Origin: Emydura subglobosa
Lineage: Eukaryota > Chordata > Testudines > Chelidae
Direction: 5' to 3'
Assembly (NCBI GenBank): GCA_007922225.1
Contig: ML679956.1
Location: 17,271,049 to 17,335,048 of the forward strand
Length of the DNA: 64,000 bases
The position numbers were made by a program, and so were the translations under genes. Every line of letters begins with the position of its first letter. Position 1 is the first letter of the stretch. The notes under the pieces were generated by a model. It was not told the origin of the DNA, searched no databases, and saw nothing but the letters and a program-made list of their open reading frames with translations. Of this stretch, positions 34,380 to 47,689 are shown piece after piece.

Positions 34380-34972
34380 TATTGGTGGGAGTGTTGTAAG
34401 CAATACACAAGAAGTAATTCTTCCACTGTACTCCACATTGATTAGGCCTCAACTGCAGTATTGTGTCCAGTTCTGGGCACAACATTTCAGGAAAGATGTG
34501 GACAAATTGGAGAAAGTCCAGAGAAGAGCAACAAAAATGATTAAAGGTCTAGAAAACATGACTTATGAGGGAAGATTGAAAAAAATTGGGTTTGTTTAGT
34601 CTGGAGAAGAGAAGACAAAGGGGGGACATAATAACAGGTTTTAAGTACATAAAAGGTCGTTATAAGGAAAAGGGAGAAAAACTGTTCTCTTTAACCTCTG
34701 AGGATAAGACAAGAAGCCATGGGCTTAAAATGCAGCAAGGGCAGTTTAGATTAGACATTAGGAAAAACTTCCTTACTGTCAGAGTAGTTAAGCACTGAAA
34801 TAAATTGCCTAGGGAGGCTGTGGAATCTCCATCATTGGAAATTTTTAGAGCAGGTTTGACAAACACCTGTCAGGGATGGTTTAGATAATGCTTGGCTCTG
34901 CCTTGAGTGCAGGGGACTGGACTAGAAGACTTCTCAAGGTGTTTTCAAGTCCTACACTTCTATGATTCTATG
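34380..34972 (+). mobile_element. CR1 LINE 3' end with tail
   Basis: Encodes the C-terminal part of CR1 ORF2: QYCVQFWAQHFRKDVDKLEK, then VQRRATKMIKGLENMTYEGR, GLFSLEKRRQRGD, RLDIRKNFLTVRVVKH and PREAVESPSLEIFRAG. The 3' tail ends TTCTATGATTCTATGA, the 8-base repeat that marks CR1 ends. A stop at 34798 (H-stop-NKLP) and a frame change near 34590 break it. 5'-truncated, as most CR1 copies are. The ORF2 protein of a live copy holds endonuclease and RT; only the region after the RT remains. Confidence 0.9.
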
Positions 34973-37900
34973 AAGGCAAGAGCTGCTTAGGTGACCACTG
35001 CCTGTCAGGGCCTGCTTTGAGGGAAAAGGAGACCTGAGGCCTAATCATTACTTTGGGACTATTACTAGAGACTCACCTATGGACAATGAATCAGGCTTTT
35101 GCCTACCAGAGACTGTGTTGGAAGAGAGACAACCATCACCCTGTGTTTGTTCATTTGTGTTTGTTTTTCCCTTTGATCTTTGCTAGTCCTCGAAGGAGTG
35201 GACTCAGGTCTCAGATCTGAGTCTCCTGCAACCAGACCCATGCTGTCAATCACCCAGAGATCAAAGATTGGATGAGTTCATAGCCCCATCATGCCCCTAG
35301 GAGGTTCTCATGGGACCAGACCTGTGACAGGCACTCATCAAATCCCATCAACATTTTGTAAATGAATTCTTATCACCAACTGTCTTAGCATTTACATGTA
35401 TAGTTTCAGAGTTATTGTTGAAAGTATCCCTATCTGCCCCACTTTGAAGACATCTGGGTGAAAATTTGTTCATAAAATTATGTTTGGGGAGAATAAAACT
35501 TGTACCCAGTAAGACATAGGATAAAATCCTGTCTTAATTGAAGTCCATGGCAAAACACCCACTGATTTCAATGGGACCAAGATTTCTCCCATTATATTTG
35601 TTTGTTTAGTCTCAGGGGAATGATGAAAATCACAGTTTGCCTTTCCCTGGGTGTTAGAATAAAATCACACAAGTCTCTCTTAGCGATCAGGCTGCTTCTG
35701 GCTCAGGAATATAGATTAGGGTGAGGTTACATGTGTAGGAGAACTTGGAGATGAGCAGAACAGATGTCTAACACCTTTCCGCAGCGCAGAAACCCAAAGT
35801 AACAATGGCCATGTCTACAGTATGCTAAATAGTCCAGGATGCATTGTAATTGGACCTGTTGGCATTTTCTCTGAAACAAAAAAAGAGTAGTGATATGGGG
35901 CATTCTTGTTTCAGCCTCCTTGTTTCAATACATTCACAAGAAGAATAAGATCACATTCAATTCCTGCAAGCTGACACTTCCAGTTGCTAGTAGAGAATGT
36001 TCAACTCACCATTTCCTAATAAGAATTTCTTCCTTCAGATTAAAAACATCCTGTTCTATCTATCATATCATTTGACTGATTACAGAAGGCAAGAAGCTAG
36101 AATCTTGCAAAAGACCTTAGAATTATCAAGGGAAGGATTATGGGTTGATACAGTGGATGTCCCTTGGGATCGTGCTCTCCTTTTCTCCAGCTATTTATTG
36201 GATAATATGCAGTGGAGCAGCAGGTCTCAAAAAATGGTGATTTCACTTTTATTTTATTGGTGTCATTCCTCTGTGGGTTGATGATCACCAAAAGATGTAG
36301 TATGTGGGTGTGAGTCTGTGTGTATACAAATATAGCGAATGTGATATAGTATATGACCACACTGCAGAGAAGTTGGCAAATAATCTTCTCTTCCCTAAAG
36401 ACAATTGGTCCAACATATGATGTTCTGTGCTTTGGCTAGTGTGCGAAGTTGTGTGTGCATTCAGTTCACTACCAGTTCAAATGCATTAGGGTGCTGTCTT
36501 TCAAAAAGTGCCATTGCATCCAAGCTGTGAATTCCCGAGGATTGCCCAGCCGTGCATCCAAATATTTGTAGCAGCTCTGGTTAGCAGCTCTGGTTCAGTT
36601 AGCTCTCGTTTAGCAGTTCCTTTCTCTTTTAAATGTGAGCTTTCTTTTCCAGCATCTCTCTTTTGCCTGGATGAATGCACAGCAGCTTTCTCACATGACA
36701 ATGCCAGAAACTCTTTGTTGATCATTAGTAAACTTTTCTGATTAGCCACGTAATCTAGCTGTTACATTTTCAGTGTTACAACTAGCAGAACATATGTTCA
36801 GTGATAGCAGTTTTAGTGTAATTCCTTGGATAACTTTGCTGGGAAAGTGCTCTTAGATTTGCTGCTATAGTTTAATTTGTCAGAGTCCTGTTCAGATTCC
36901 TATTTTGCTTTTATTTTTTCTTCCAAGTTAATTAACAATATTCCTTTTGTTATATACAGAGCAAGCCACAGGCATTCCTTCACTTCAATGCAACCGAAGG
37001 CATAAAGAAAGAACTTTTGAATTTCTAATTATAGCAACTGCTAGGGAGCTGAAGCCAGAACTGATTTACGGAGCAGCTAAGTTCATGAGCAAATGCATCA
37101 TGTACTCCACCTACTGTAAGCCAATGAATTTCTAAACATTAGTCTATTGAGGTTAAAAATTTACAGTACTTTTCCATATTTCTTTATCACTTCTACAAAA
37201 CACTAATCCTGTGGGTGGAAATTTATTTTTTATAATATGTCTTTTCTTATTTTAGGAGAAGGAGAATCTTCTGAAAGCAATCTATGGATAATCCTCATTA
37301 AGACACTATTAACAAGATGTTTTATTAAAAATGTGCTTCTACAGTTGAAGTAATTGCCCTTGATTATAAATGGGTAAATTGGTTAATGAGAATAGTAGTT
37401 AATTGGGAGTATCCTTGCCAAACAGGGAAATTATATGACAGTTAAATGCATCACATTGGCCCTTGTAGATACTTAATTATCCTGGAGTGAGATAAAGAAC
37501 ACTAAAATATAGGTATAATTTTTTAAAATACATTTCAGAACTCCGTATAAATAAAACTGAATAGAAGTCAATGGTGCACATTTATTCTGGTGAAACCGAT
37601 CTGAAACGGCTTCTTGTAGGTCTGTAGGCAAGAAACAATTAAAATAAGCAGAGATCACTTTTCATTATAAAATGTTCTATACACTAATGGGTCAGTCTAA
37701 TAAAATTTCACTAAGCGTGAAGATCATCCCCATGCAGAAATAACCAGCTCAAGGCCTGGGCACCACTTATGTCTTACTTAAGCCCTCTGCATAGTCATGC
37801 CGGCCTTGACCTTGGTCAATTTCATTCTAGGGTGGTACTGTGACACCTATACTCATGTTGAGTGGTACTTCATGCTAAGGGCCGGATTCCACCACAATTA

Positions 37901-40195
37901 TTCTTGAGGAGCAGCATCTTCTTCCTCAAGTAGTTTCACTGGAATCAAAAGGGCAAAATTCAAAGAGCTCTTTGTGGGGGACAACACTACTCAATATGAG
38001 TGAGGGTGGCAGGATCTGGCCCCAAATGATTGGGCAACTCCACGATACTGAATTTAAGTTTCAAATAGCATTTCCCTTTTAAGACCATGACTTCCAGGAC
38101 TAAGCACTTACTTTCTTGCAAGCCAAAGCTCCATGTGTAATAACAATGATTTACATTTCTGTAGTGTGCTTCATACAGAGGTCCCAGAGAGCACAGCCAA
38201 TTGTGCATTGATTACAAACTATAGGGCCACAGTCTGTTCCATTTACTCATGTTGACTAAGGCTAGATCCACTGAAATCAGCATGACTTAGATAGGGTCAC
38301 TTATCCCTGTACTTAATGCTTAGGGCCCACTTAGCCCAGGAAGCATTTTGACTTCAGGAAGTAGGGTGTTTCTTGCAGCTTCTGGTTGTGCAGTGGCTGC
38401 ATGTCCAGCACCAACTCTTTTATGGGATGTAGCTTACTCCCCAATCCAGATGCCCAGGCAACCAGGTGGTATGCAGTGGGACAAGGCAGAACCTGACCCC
38501 ACTGCCTTCCTGCCTCTTTTGCGTGCCATGCCCCCTGTAGGGAAACAGGGAGGAAGCAGCTTAGAAGCACATTTTTAGACAATTATGTAATTAGTCTCTT
38601 TTTTTAAACATACGAATGCAAAAGAGATGCAAGCCTAGGCCAATTCAAGGAGTGTGTGTGCGGGGGAGTGCCTTTAAACTAACTTTGCAAGTGTATTAAT
38701 AGCCTCCTGGGGGAAATTTTTACAAGTAGGGTGGAAGGTTGTGGTTGAAGCAGAAGCACTAGATGTGATACAAAACTGAGGCCCTGACCACTTGGGATCA
38801 TTAAAGATCCAGCGGCACTATTAACCTTAATTATTTATCATTTAGATGGTCAGCTCTTTGGAGCAGAGATTGTCACATACTGTATATTTGTACAATGCCA
38901 TGCACAGTCGGGCCCCAGCCTGGTTAGCCTCTAGGTGCTACTGTAATATAAATGTTTAATAATGATGATTAACGATAAAAATTCCAAACTGGGTAATGCA
39001 TCCAGCCTATTGAAACTCCCCCTGGCGTTTCAATTGAAGAAGTTACTCTTCATTTCCCCTCTTTAAAAATTATTAATAAATTGTGCGGTGTTGTGAGGAT
39101 AGTGTGGTTGCCACAGTCCACCCCAGAACTGGCTGCATGGTAATATTGCCTAGTGAGACTTATATTAAATCTGCATAGCACAATGGCATCCTGCATACTG
39201 AAAGATTCTTGGTAAATCTAAGGTCATTTATGTGTGAATATGCATGTATTGGGATGGGGGAGGCCTCTTACTATACAACATTTTTCATTTGATTTTGCCA
39301 ATTGCCTGTCGTTTGTCTTCTGCTGGTGGTATGGTGTGGAATGCCAAGTTGCATACACAGTGGATCTGTTGCATAAAAGGTGTGTGTGGGAAGATGATGA
39401 TACATGTTTGTAACAAAACAAGGTTCACACAGGGACCTGGCGGTTGGAAAATCATCACTAGATTATCTCTCCCTTTTTCAATTTACCCCAGACGAGAGTT
39501 TAAACTTGTTATCCTAAAGCTACAAAGAGTTTAGGAGCTTATGTCACATAATAAAAAATATCCTGCCAAAAGCACACTCTGATGGAAAAAAATAACAACG
39601 AGCCTCAAATATCCGATCATAGATCTGTGAAAAGAGTAATTTGAATTATCCACAGATAGTTAACTCCCATGAATTTCTTATTGTTGGGACATCTCTTCTT
39701 TTGTCTGGTGTCTCATATCAGAGATTATTCTGCTGATATGTGCTTCATTTCACACGCTCCCTTTAGAAATGCAGTCAAGCAATATTTGCTGTAACATTTT
39801 TCCCACCCTGTTATGAAGTAATCTTTTTTTGCTTGTCTTGCTTCTGTAGAACGAAATTGCTAAAGCTTTACTCTCCTTCTAACTTACCTGGTCCTGGATC
39901 ACCTGAAGTTTGGTCTGCATCACGCTTTTCTCTGCTGAGTTGGCATAACATTATGGCTACTAAGTTTCCCTATGATCCTTCATAACCCAGTTTGCTTGTT
40001 TAGCTCAAACCACGCTCAGCTTAGCCCTTAGCCTCTATTCCTTAGTTATTTCAAGCAACTTTTAGACTATTTTAAAGGGAGAAAAAGAATTTGTTTGAGG
40101 GGAAAAAAAGAATGCTCTCCAGGCCACTAGCATGCTAAGGAGAGGTTAGAGCAAAGGTTAAAGCAAGAAACTGAAAGGTCTCTTTAGGTATTTCT
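34973..40195. other. No gene recognised
   Basis: Long non-coding stretch, AT-rich. It includes one weak exon candidate (36960-37114) and an open frame after a good acceptor (TTTCTTCCTTCAG at 36027-36039) that runs to 36281 but lacks a donor. No RNA gene or repeat family was recognised. Confidence 0.4.
36960..37114 (+). CDS. Weak candidate exon
   Basis: Acceptor TTTTGTTATATACAG (ends 36959) and donor GTAAGC follow an open frame reading EQATGIPSLQCNRRHKERTF and FLIIATARELKPELIYGAAK. The next good acceptor downstream (TTTCTTATTTTAG near 37255) would put a stop directly at the junction, which speaks against this pair. No protein family recognised. Confidence 0.18.
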
Positions 40196-40199
40196 ATGG

Positions 40200-40405
40200 C
40201 CCCCATCATCATAGTATCTGAATGCCTCATAGACATTTGTGAATTTATCCTCACAACATCCATGTGAGGAGGGCAAGTGTTCTCCTCCCTATTTTATAGA
40301 TGGGGTATTGAGACACAAAGAGATTAAGTAACTTGCCCATGGTCACAAAGGAAATTTGCAGCAGAACTGTTAAATCATCCTGGTTCTGAATCCTTGAGCT
40401 GTAGC
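40200..40405 (-). mobile_element. MIR-type SINE
   Basis: Carries TCCTCACAACATCCATGTGA, CCTCCCTATTTTATAGATG, GAGACACAAAGAGATTAAGT, AACTTGCCCATGGTCACA and a CAGAACTG end. This is the well-known MIR core and 3' part read as the complement of the copy at 33607-33815. Confidence 0.75.
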
Positions 40406-43400
40406 ACCCTTCGTTTCTCTCTTCCTCCATTTGTCTGGTTAGATACTATCTTCTAGCAGAAGGACAGAGAATGCAGACTACAAGAGTGAATTTGGGCAGG
40501 TCTCTTATTCAGGGCATACCTGTTGCTTCTTTGGGGTCGAAGAGGAATGAACAGTAGGTATATGACTTTACCTTTTCTTCTTTTATGCAATTCCATGGGC
40601 TTCGTTTTTAAGCAGCCTGTTTGGAGCTAACATTTCCTCAACACCTTTTCCTAAATGTCTGTCTTTTGTGGCTTTATCTATACTTCCCGCATTTCAGTGT
40701 CTTTAGACTTTCATTGGTACAGAATTGCTGAATGTACAGAGAGGCACCTAAAGATTTTTCTGCAGATGTTTTTCATTCATTCCTCATCACATGCAATGTT
40801 GCTCCTTTGATGACATTCTTTGATGATATGATGAGGAGGATATTTTGTTTCACTGTTTTTCTAACTGAACTAGTCTCTAGTGTCCAAGAGCACTAACTGT
40901 ATTGCCAAATAAAAATGAAAGGATTTTGATATTTGATGTTTCAATGACATAATGCAGCAAATATAGAAAATGAAAGTTTAGTTTTTCTGAAATTTCAACA
41001 GATTAATCACATTGCTTGACTGAATCAAATTGCTGCTTGACTCTTAAATCTCTCTCTGTTTAAATCTCTGATTGCTGAAACTTTTGGTTATTTAGAATTA
41101 AATTTTCAAACATGGATAGCTAAAGTTGGGTACCTAAAACCATATGGGAGCTGTGAACGCTCTTCACCTTTGTAAATCAGGCTTCTTATTTAGAGGCCTT
41201 GGCATGAATCTAGGTGCCTAATTTATGTGCCACTGTTTGAAAATATTGGCCTTTGTTATAGTCTCAGTCCTGTATGATAATTCTTGTGTGACTCTATGCT
41301 GTATTTATGGAGAATCCCAAGGCACAGCTGTTTGTTTGACTCTTTTAACAGACTGAGCTATGAAATCCTGGGACCTAGAGATGACTAGTCAGATCCCTCC
41401 CTTTCTTCCTGTCTTAAAGCTGTGGAAAGTGCAGTGATTTTTTTCCTCCTAGCTGGAATATTAATTACATCATTTCAGTCATTAATGTATCCAAGCAGCA
41501 TGTCGATAGGTGCTTTATAAATGGATGTAATCATATTGAACCCAAGGGAACCACACAGGGATCTCAGCCTGCCTATGCAGGTGGAAGCAGTCACTTCCAT
41601 GGCAGGGTCCGCCTCTTGCTGATTTGTGACGAGTATGTTCCTTTTGGGGAGGTGACATGCATCATTCCCACACCCTTTCTGTGGAGATTCCTTTGACTTA
41701 TGGAACACAGCCCTAGGCAGCTGGCAGTACAGTTCCATTGCAGCCACTCTGCCAAGGAGCTGGGTGGGACCACCACGAGGCACGCGGATCCATGCTGTAT
41801 AATAGCATAACTGATCTCCTAGCTTTCGCATTTCAAAATCGTTCCTGTCCCCAAAAAAGTGTTACAAAGCACAGTCCAATACCAGCTGCCGGCCCATAAG
41901 AAACAGAATACATGACTGGCGTTACAATTGCCATGTTCCATCTTCAGCGCCACATCTTATCAGGCGAAGAATTGTGTGATGTTGCCTCAAGAATTGTGTG
42001 ATGTTCCTTTGCTCATCCCTCATGTTACAGCAAATACACAAAGAAAAATCCTGTCTAATCCATAAGCTATTATGCAAACTGCAGAAATGGGTAGTTGCTT
42101 TCTGTTCCACTGCACAGTGATGATGGGATTGATGGTAGGAAATTGAGTGTCTGATTATGGTTTGGGAGAGTACAACATGGCTTACTCATATGGTGGCAGT
42201 GGCACACCTCCTCTCTATGTAAACTGTTCCTATGTCACATTTCATTCTCTTTGAAGGCGAAGTAGGTGTTTGGGGGGAAGAGGGGGAAATTGAAAGGTGC
42301 TCACCATGCAGCGTCAGAATTGTTGCACTAGCAGTTCAGAGTTCACTGTGAGCTGGCTGTGTCTCTGAGACTGACATCCATTCGTAATGGCTTCCCTGAG
42401 TTGTGATGGCAGAAACACATGTAGTCAGATTGTGTGACAGATCTGTGTGACAACACACAGACAGGTGCTAAAAGCATAGATTTCTATAGTGAAGAACAAC
42501 TTTACCTTAGAAACAAAAATGTTCTAAATTTGTACCTGTAGTGGATGGTATAATATGGGTCTGGGCCAGAGGCGACACATGCAGGGGAGCATGCAGGGAC
42601 ATGTGCCCCCCAGATGTGTGGTTTGGCTGGTACTGAGCATGCTCACGTGGACTGAACATGCTCAGTAGCACTGCTGAAACCACGTGCTCTCACTCTGTCC
42701 CCCCACTATCGGCAGGCATGGGTCGTCTCTGGCCTTGGCCAATTCCATTCACAAAGTTCAACTCAGGAACGTCTACTGTTATCAGCAATCTTCTTATGTT
42801 GGCAGAGCTGCTATTTGATACAGAACTGCTATTGGGCCCTTAAACGTATAAATAGAATCATATTTCATAGAACTGTCAGTAACATATGGTCATAAGTGTA
42901 TAGGTGCTGAAGAGGGAAAAATTCTACTTACCCCGTAATTATCAGTGTGACATTGGTACTGTCAAGATAGCATTCCACTATGTAGAAAGGTGCCATCACT
43001 GGAAATGCTGGTGAAGGGAGCTTAGGCAGGACTGAGCTGTAACCATCATATTCTGCTCTGGTTCTACCTGACTAGGACCAAAAGGGATTTTTGAGGAGTT
43101 GGTCAACCTTTTTTTTATTTTAGTGCAAACATGGCTATTTCCATCAGACATTTTCAACAAAAAATTTGAGGGGGAGGGTGCGGTTTTCAAAAAATCAGAA
43201 GCAGAGCATTTTTTTGGTTGCCAAAAATGGAAACGTTTTCATTTTTTTCAAATGAAAACCCCAAAAACTTCTGAAGAAACAGTTTGAAGAACACGTTTTA
43301 TTTCATTTTCATTGAAACAGAACATTTCATGGGAACAAACCCCAATGCGGGAGCTGCTAAAGCAGTGAGGGGTTGCTAGTGGGAAAACGCATAAGAAAAT

Positions 43401-44175
43401 GCTCTGAGGGAAACTAATGATGTAATGTGCTACAAATCTCCCCTTGCAGAACTACAAGACAGGGCCTGATCCTCCATCTACCTGCCCATCAACATCACTT
43501 GTCAGGCTCCATTCCTCCCGGTGCCTCAGTCTCAGACTCCAGATTGCCTCATCATCCTGCTCCCACATCTACACACCTTTATTATTCCTCCACTTTTGCT
43601 TCCCCTCTCAGCTCTGCACCTATCGCCACTATATATAATACCCATCACTCCCCCTCTCAGCCTCCTTGCCTCCACCTGCCTGCCTCTCCACCAGCTCCCA
43701 TTCAACTTTGCTCTTCCCACGACCCAACTCCTCCTAAGTAGTAGGTGTGGGAGTTGCTTTGCCCTTTTAAGACAGTGCATATTATCAGTGTGGGACACTG
43801 TACGTGGAGAGATGTCCTCTTCTTGCACATGGATATCAAGCCAAAGGACTTAGTTAGCCATAAGGGAAATCTCCTTTGGAATATGCAGCAATAAATTATG
43901 ACTCATGATGGAGCTCACTTGTATGATATCTAATCCAGCTAACTAAAAAGAAACAGGAAGATAGTAGAAATTTGTCAGCTGTTCAAGGGTTTTTCTTTTT
44001 GCAAATGATAACTCAAAACTTCAGAGTTTTCATTTTTTTGTTTGTCTGGTATTTAAATTCTTTCTTTCTATTTTGCTTTTTCGTTTCTTTCTGGCAGGCC
44101 ACTCATCAAACCACAGCTATTTCTTCCCCATCACTCTGAAGACTGCAATTAGCATTTTCCCCTCTTCTCTTCCAG
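40406..44175. other. No gene recognised; one unexplained minus-strand frame
   Basis: The minus-strand frame 41831-41475 (118 codons) has no recognised family. Its composition looks protein-like (WIRVPRGGPTQLLGRVAAME, ASTCIGRLRSLCGSLG). A 22-base tandem repeat (GAATTGTGTGATGTT words) lies at 41968-42006. 43440-43740 is C/T-rich. 43130-43330 is A/T-rich like the hAT interiors. No gene is called. Confidence 0.4.
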
Positions 44176-44254
44176 CAAGAAGTAATCATTTCCGCTCATA
44201 CTTGCAGACACATATATGGGAGTGATGCATTTCAAACATTCCAAATGTCTTCAG
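44176..44254 (+). CDS. Candidate exon with strong splice borders
   Basis: A long pyrimidine tract and acceptor (TTTTCCCCTCTTCTCTTCCAG) precede, and the donor GTAAGAAG follows TGTCTTCAG directly. The 79 bases are open in one frame: QEVIISAHTCRHIYGSDAFQ, then TFQMSS. An inner acceptor (ACTTGCAG at 44207) could give a shorter form. The splice sites are the best in the window outside transposons. I do not recognise the peptide; a non-coding RNA exon fits equally well. Confidence 0.35.
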
Positions 44255-44940
44255 GTAAGAAGAGTGATCCAACATTACAGTGGCTAAGTATCACATACTG
44301 TAAATGTTGGACAGATTATACCAATGAAACACTAGATGCAGAATATTTTTATACTGGTTTGCACAGTCTAACTTATCTCAGAGGTAACAGCAAGAAGGCT
44401 TTTTCTGTAAATCCAGCAAAAGTACTATTTTTTGCTGTGGTCTTGGTCCGACTTTGAAGAATGTCTGACACTGACTTTTGAAACATTGTGTGTGGCAGAA
44501 ACAGCATGAAGCTTTCCCTTCCCTGGAATATTATAATTACCTTTGGAAACTTTTGTTTGTACTTCATGCTTTGTCTTAAGCCTCCTCTGATGTTGAAAAT
44601 CAGTACAGAATGCATTTTGATGTTTGTTACTTCATGCAATGGGACTTCCCAGTCATTTGAACAATCAGAAACAAAGCAAAGGCCAGATTCAGATTGTAAA
44701 TGTGTACATCTACATCTACTGATGTCAATGGAATTGCACTCATCTCTATCCAGTCTGAATTTAGGCCAGAGATTGATTTGGTTTATCAGAATATGCCTTT
44801 ATACTTTCAGAGTCTGATCCAAAGCCCATTGAAGTCAATGAGAATCTTTGCACTGACTTTAATGGGTTTTGGATTGGGCCCTAATTGGGGGGGTTTGAAA
44901 AAAAGGTTAAAGGTTTAACCTTGAGAGTAAATAATGGAAG
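44255..44940. other. No gene recognised
   Basis: AT-rich non-coding sequence with no repeat that I can name, except a CAATGAGAATC/GATTGGG-type decayed stretch near 44830-44880. Confidence 0.45.
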
Positions 44941-44944
44941 TATA

Positions 44945-45130
44945 TGAGTGCCTCACAATCTTCAATGTATTTATCATCACAACACCCCTGGGAGGTAGGG
45001 GCGTATTATTATCCCCATTTTACCGATAAGGAATTGAGGCACAGAGATTTACCCAAAGTCACACAGATAGTCTTTGGTAGAACAGGGAAGGTTAGAACTC
45101 AGGTGGAACTGGTGGAACCAGGTCTCCTAA
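44945..45130 (-). mobile_element. MIR-type SINE
   Basis: Has ATCACAACACCCCTGGGAGG, TATTATCCCCATTTTACCG, AATTGAGGCACAGAG and AAAGTCACACAGATAG, the MIR core complement, then a degraded remainder ending near CCAGGTCTCC. Confidence 0.8.
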
Positions 45131-47685
45131 GGCCTAGACTAGCGCCCGAACTGGTGGGTCATGCTTGCCTTTCCCCCAAGGGTAGGATTTAAGGGCATAT
45201 TAATTTTTATATGATTCCACAGGTTTAAATATCTCAATTACCCTCACAAAATAACCCGCAAAGATGTCTTCTGGAAATCTGTAGGCACCCTGCGTCAGAT
45301 CCTCAGTAGTGTAAATGAACATACTTCCATTGACTTCCATCAGCCAATTTACTGCAGCTGAGAACCTCACCCAACGTCTTAGGACATTTCCTGTTGCAGT
45401 GTAGAATTGTATGTATTGACAAACTTTGCACCTGGACTGGTTAATTGCAGTTATTCTTCTGACTTACAATGCACAGCGGAACCTTCAGTCATAACAATTC
45501 CCCATGGTCCTGAACTTCTCTTAAAAACACCTGGAACATGACATCAGAGTGATTCACTGGCAAAAGGCCTACAGATTTCTACATTGGTGCACAATCCTCT
45601 TTGTCACTGAGCCTTCCGTGTGTCTGTGAGGGCAATGTGTGTATACAGAACCTCTGTCCCATTAATCAGTAAAGAAAGTAAAACAATTAATGTAAAGGTT
45701 TTAGCTGCAGCATTATTTAGTTTTTGTTACTTGATTTGTTTCCATTTTGACTTAACTTTTTTTGAGGTCCTGGCCAACTATGTAAACATAGCAAAACAGG
45801 ACAGAGCATCTGTCTTACTCAATTTGATTGTCCTGACTCTACATCATTTTCTCATTAACTAGCTGCCTGCTGAACAAAAGAAGGAATCTGAAGAGCCATG
45901 AGCGGGGAAATAAAGTTGGATGTACTAAACCTTGCAGTGACAAATCACAGGAAAACATCAAGAAGTCATTCATTTCTCTGCATTATTTCAGCAGTTCGTA
46001 ATTCTTTTAGGCAACAGCACCCAATTGTCAAAGAAAGGCCAACAAATAGCTTCTACCTCCCATTCAATTGTGTAAGCTGTACCTCCCTTCCTTTTTCTGT
46101 CTTGCCAGAAATCTATGAAATTGGGGATGGGTTTCCTGCAGAACGCTGTCTCTGCTCATTAATCTAGCCATATCCACATACCTCTATCACATGGCTTCTG
46201 ATCCATTGACTGGGGAAAGAGATAATGTGGCTCAAACGCTGTATTTCAAAAGCTATGAAAGTGTTGACCGTTTTCTTCCCTTTCCATTTTCTCAGGTGGT
46301 GAGTAAAATAGAACTCCAACTCAGGTGTTTATTTGCCAGTATAGAAGTAGCCTCTTGCTCCTGTAAACCCACTAAAAGAGTTGGAAAAGGGCCAGAATAA
46401 AAACAGCATATTCCTGTTTTATTAGGATATTTTCAATATAAATGGATTACTGTAAAGTGTTTGTCAAGACAGTGGCACAGTGTACAACTCTCTCCATCAG
46501 CTGTGCAGACATAATTAGATTGAAAACTTGGCTGCTTTATCCTAATCCAATACTGTACCAAATTGTCCCATCAGTTTTACATCATATCATATTAGTACTG
46601 TGTCAAATCAATATTTGTTTTCAGTAGTAAAATGCACAGGTTATACCATACATATGATTAATTGTAATGCTTTATTTTACACAGCATAACCATCTTGTAC
46701 CATAAGTACTTAGCTACTTAGAGGGCAACTGGTTTTATTTGGTGTAATTACATGTTAGCGACAACTACTTAGGTATTTTGTAGTCAGGCCTCTGGTTTAG
46801 AGGAAAATGATACCCCAATATAAACACCTTACAAATGTATAGTACTTTCAATGTACCAACGATGGAGTTTATAAACTACAAAGCTTGATTCTCCACTGCC
46901 TTACATCTTCTGCAGTCATTTACACCTGTGTAAAGTGGGCATAAAATGCTACCAGATCAGGCTGGCCACCTTTCCACTCGCATGACACAGGGCTAAATGA
47001 CAACTCGAGGTGTGAATCAGAGGAGAAGTAGACCTTACAATGAGCACTGCTACAAAGGTTGTTTCCAAGCTATTTGAGTTATGATGTCTATACATTCTTA
47101 AAGAGCTATTGAGAAGTGTGCAAATTTGGCGGTGTCCTTTCAAAGCTCTCAAAGCATCAGATATTCATAATAACCCACAAATTATCTATCCAACATTCTA
47201 AAATATAAGCCCCTATATGAGAACTTACTGATGATAAATGAATAAATGACATCTAGAATTTCTGAACCCAGTCATTTCTGACACACATACCGAAGGTGGT
47301 TCAGAAAGTGAAAAATGTTTCCTTTTTCTAACTCTCTTCTTTCAAAAGTCTTGCAAATAATGTAATAATAATACTTAGCTCCTCATAAGGACTGATCCAA
47401 AGTCTTTCCATTGACTTCAATGGACTTTGGATCAGACCCATATGGTGCTTTTCATCCACAGAACTGAAATACTTCACAAAAGAAGGTCTTTATCCATGTT
47501 CTAAAATTACCTTCACTTTCTCAAATTATTCTCCTCTGCCAAGAGGGTATGCATGTCAAGTTTCCGGTAAAAGACAGTTATATGAGGAAGTTAAAAGTGG
47601 GCAATAATTAGACTTGTAATGGAAACCTTATCCTACATATTTGTCTATTCTATTCTGGTCCTGTTTGTAAGCAAGCCTTCTCACC
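45131..47685. other. No gene recognised
   Basis: AT-rich DNA with several short frames on + (45620-46400) that have no recognisable protein. Possibly intronic or intergenic. Confidence 0.45.
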
Positions 47686-47689
47686 GTAG

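Noticed and set aside
43427..43853. Overlapping Pro/Ser/His-rich frames
   Set aside because: The stretch is a C/T-rich tract that lacks stop codons by composition.
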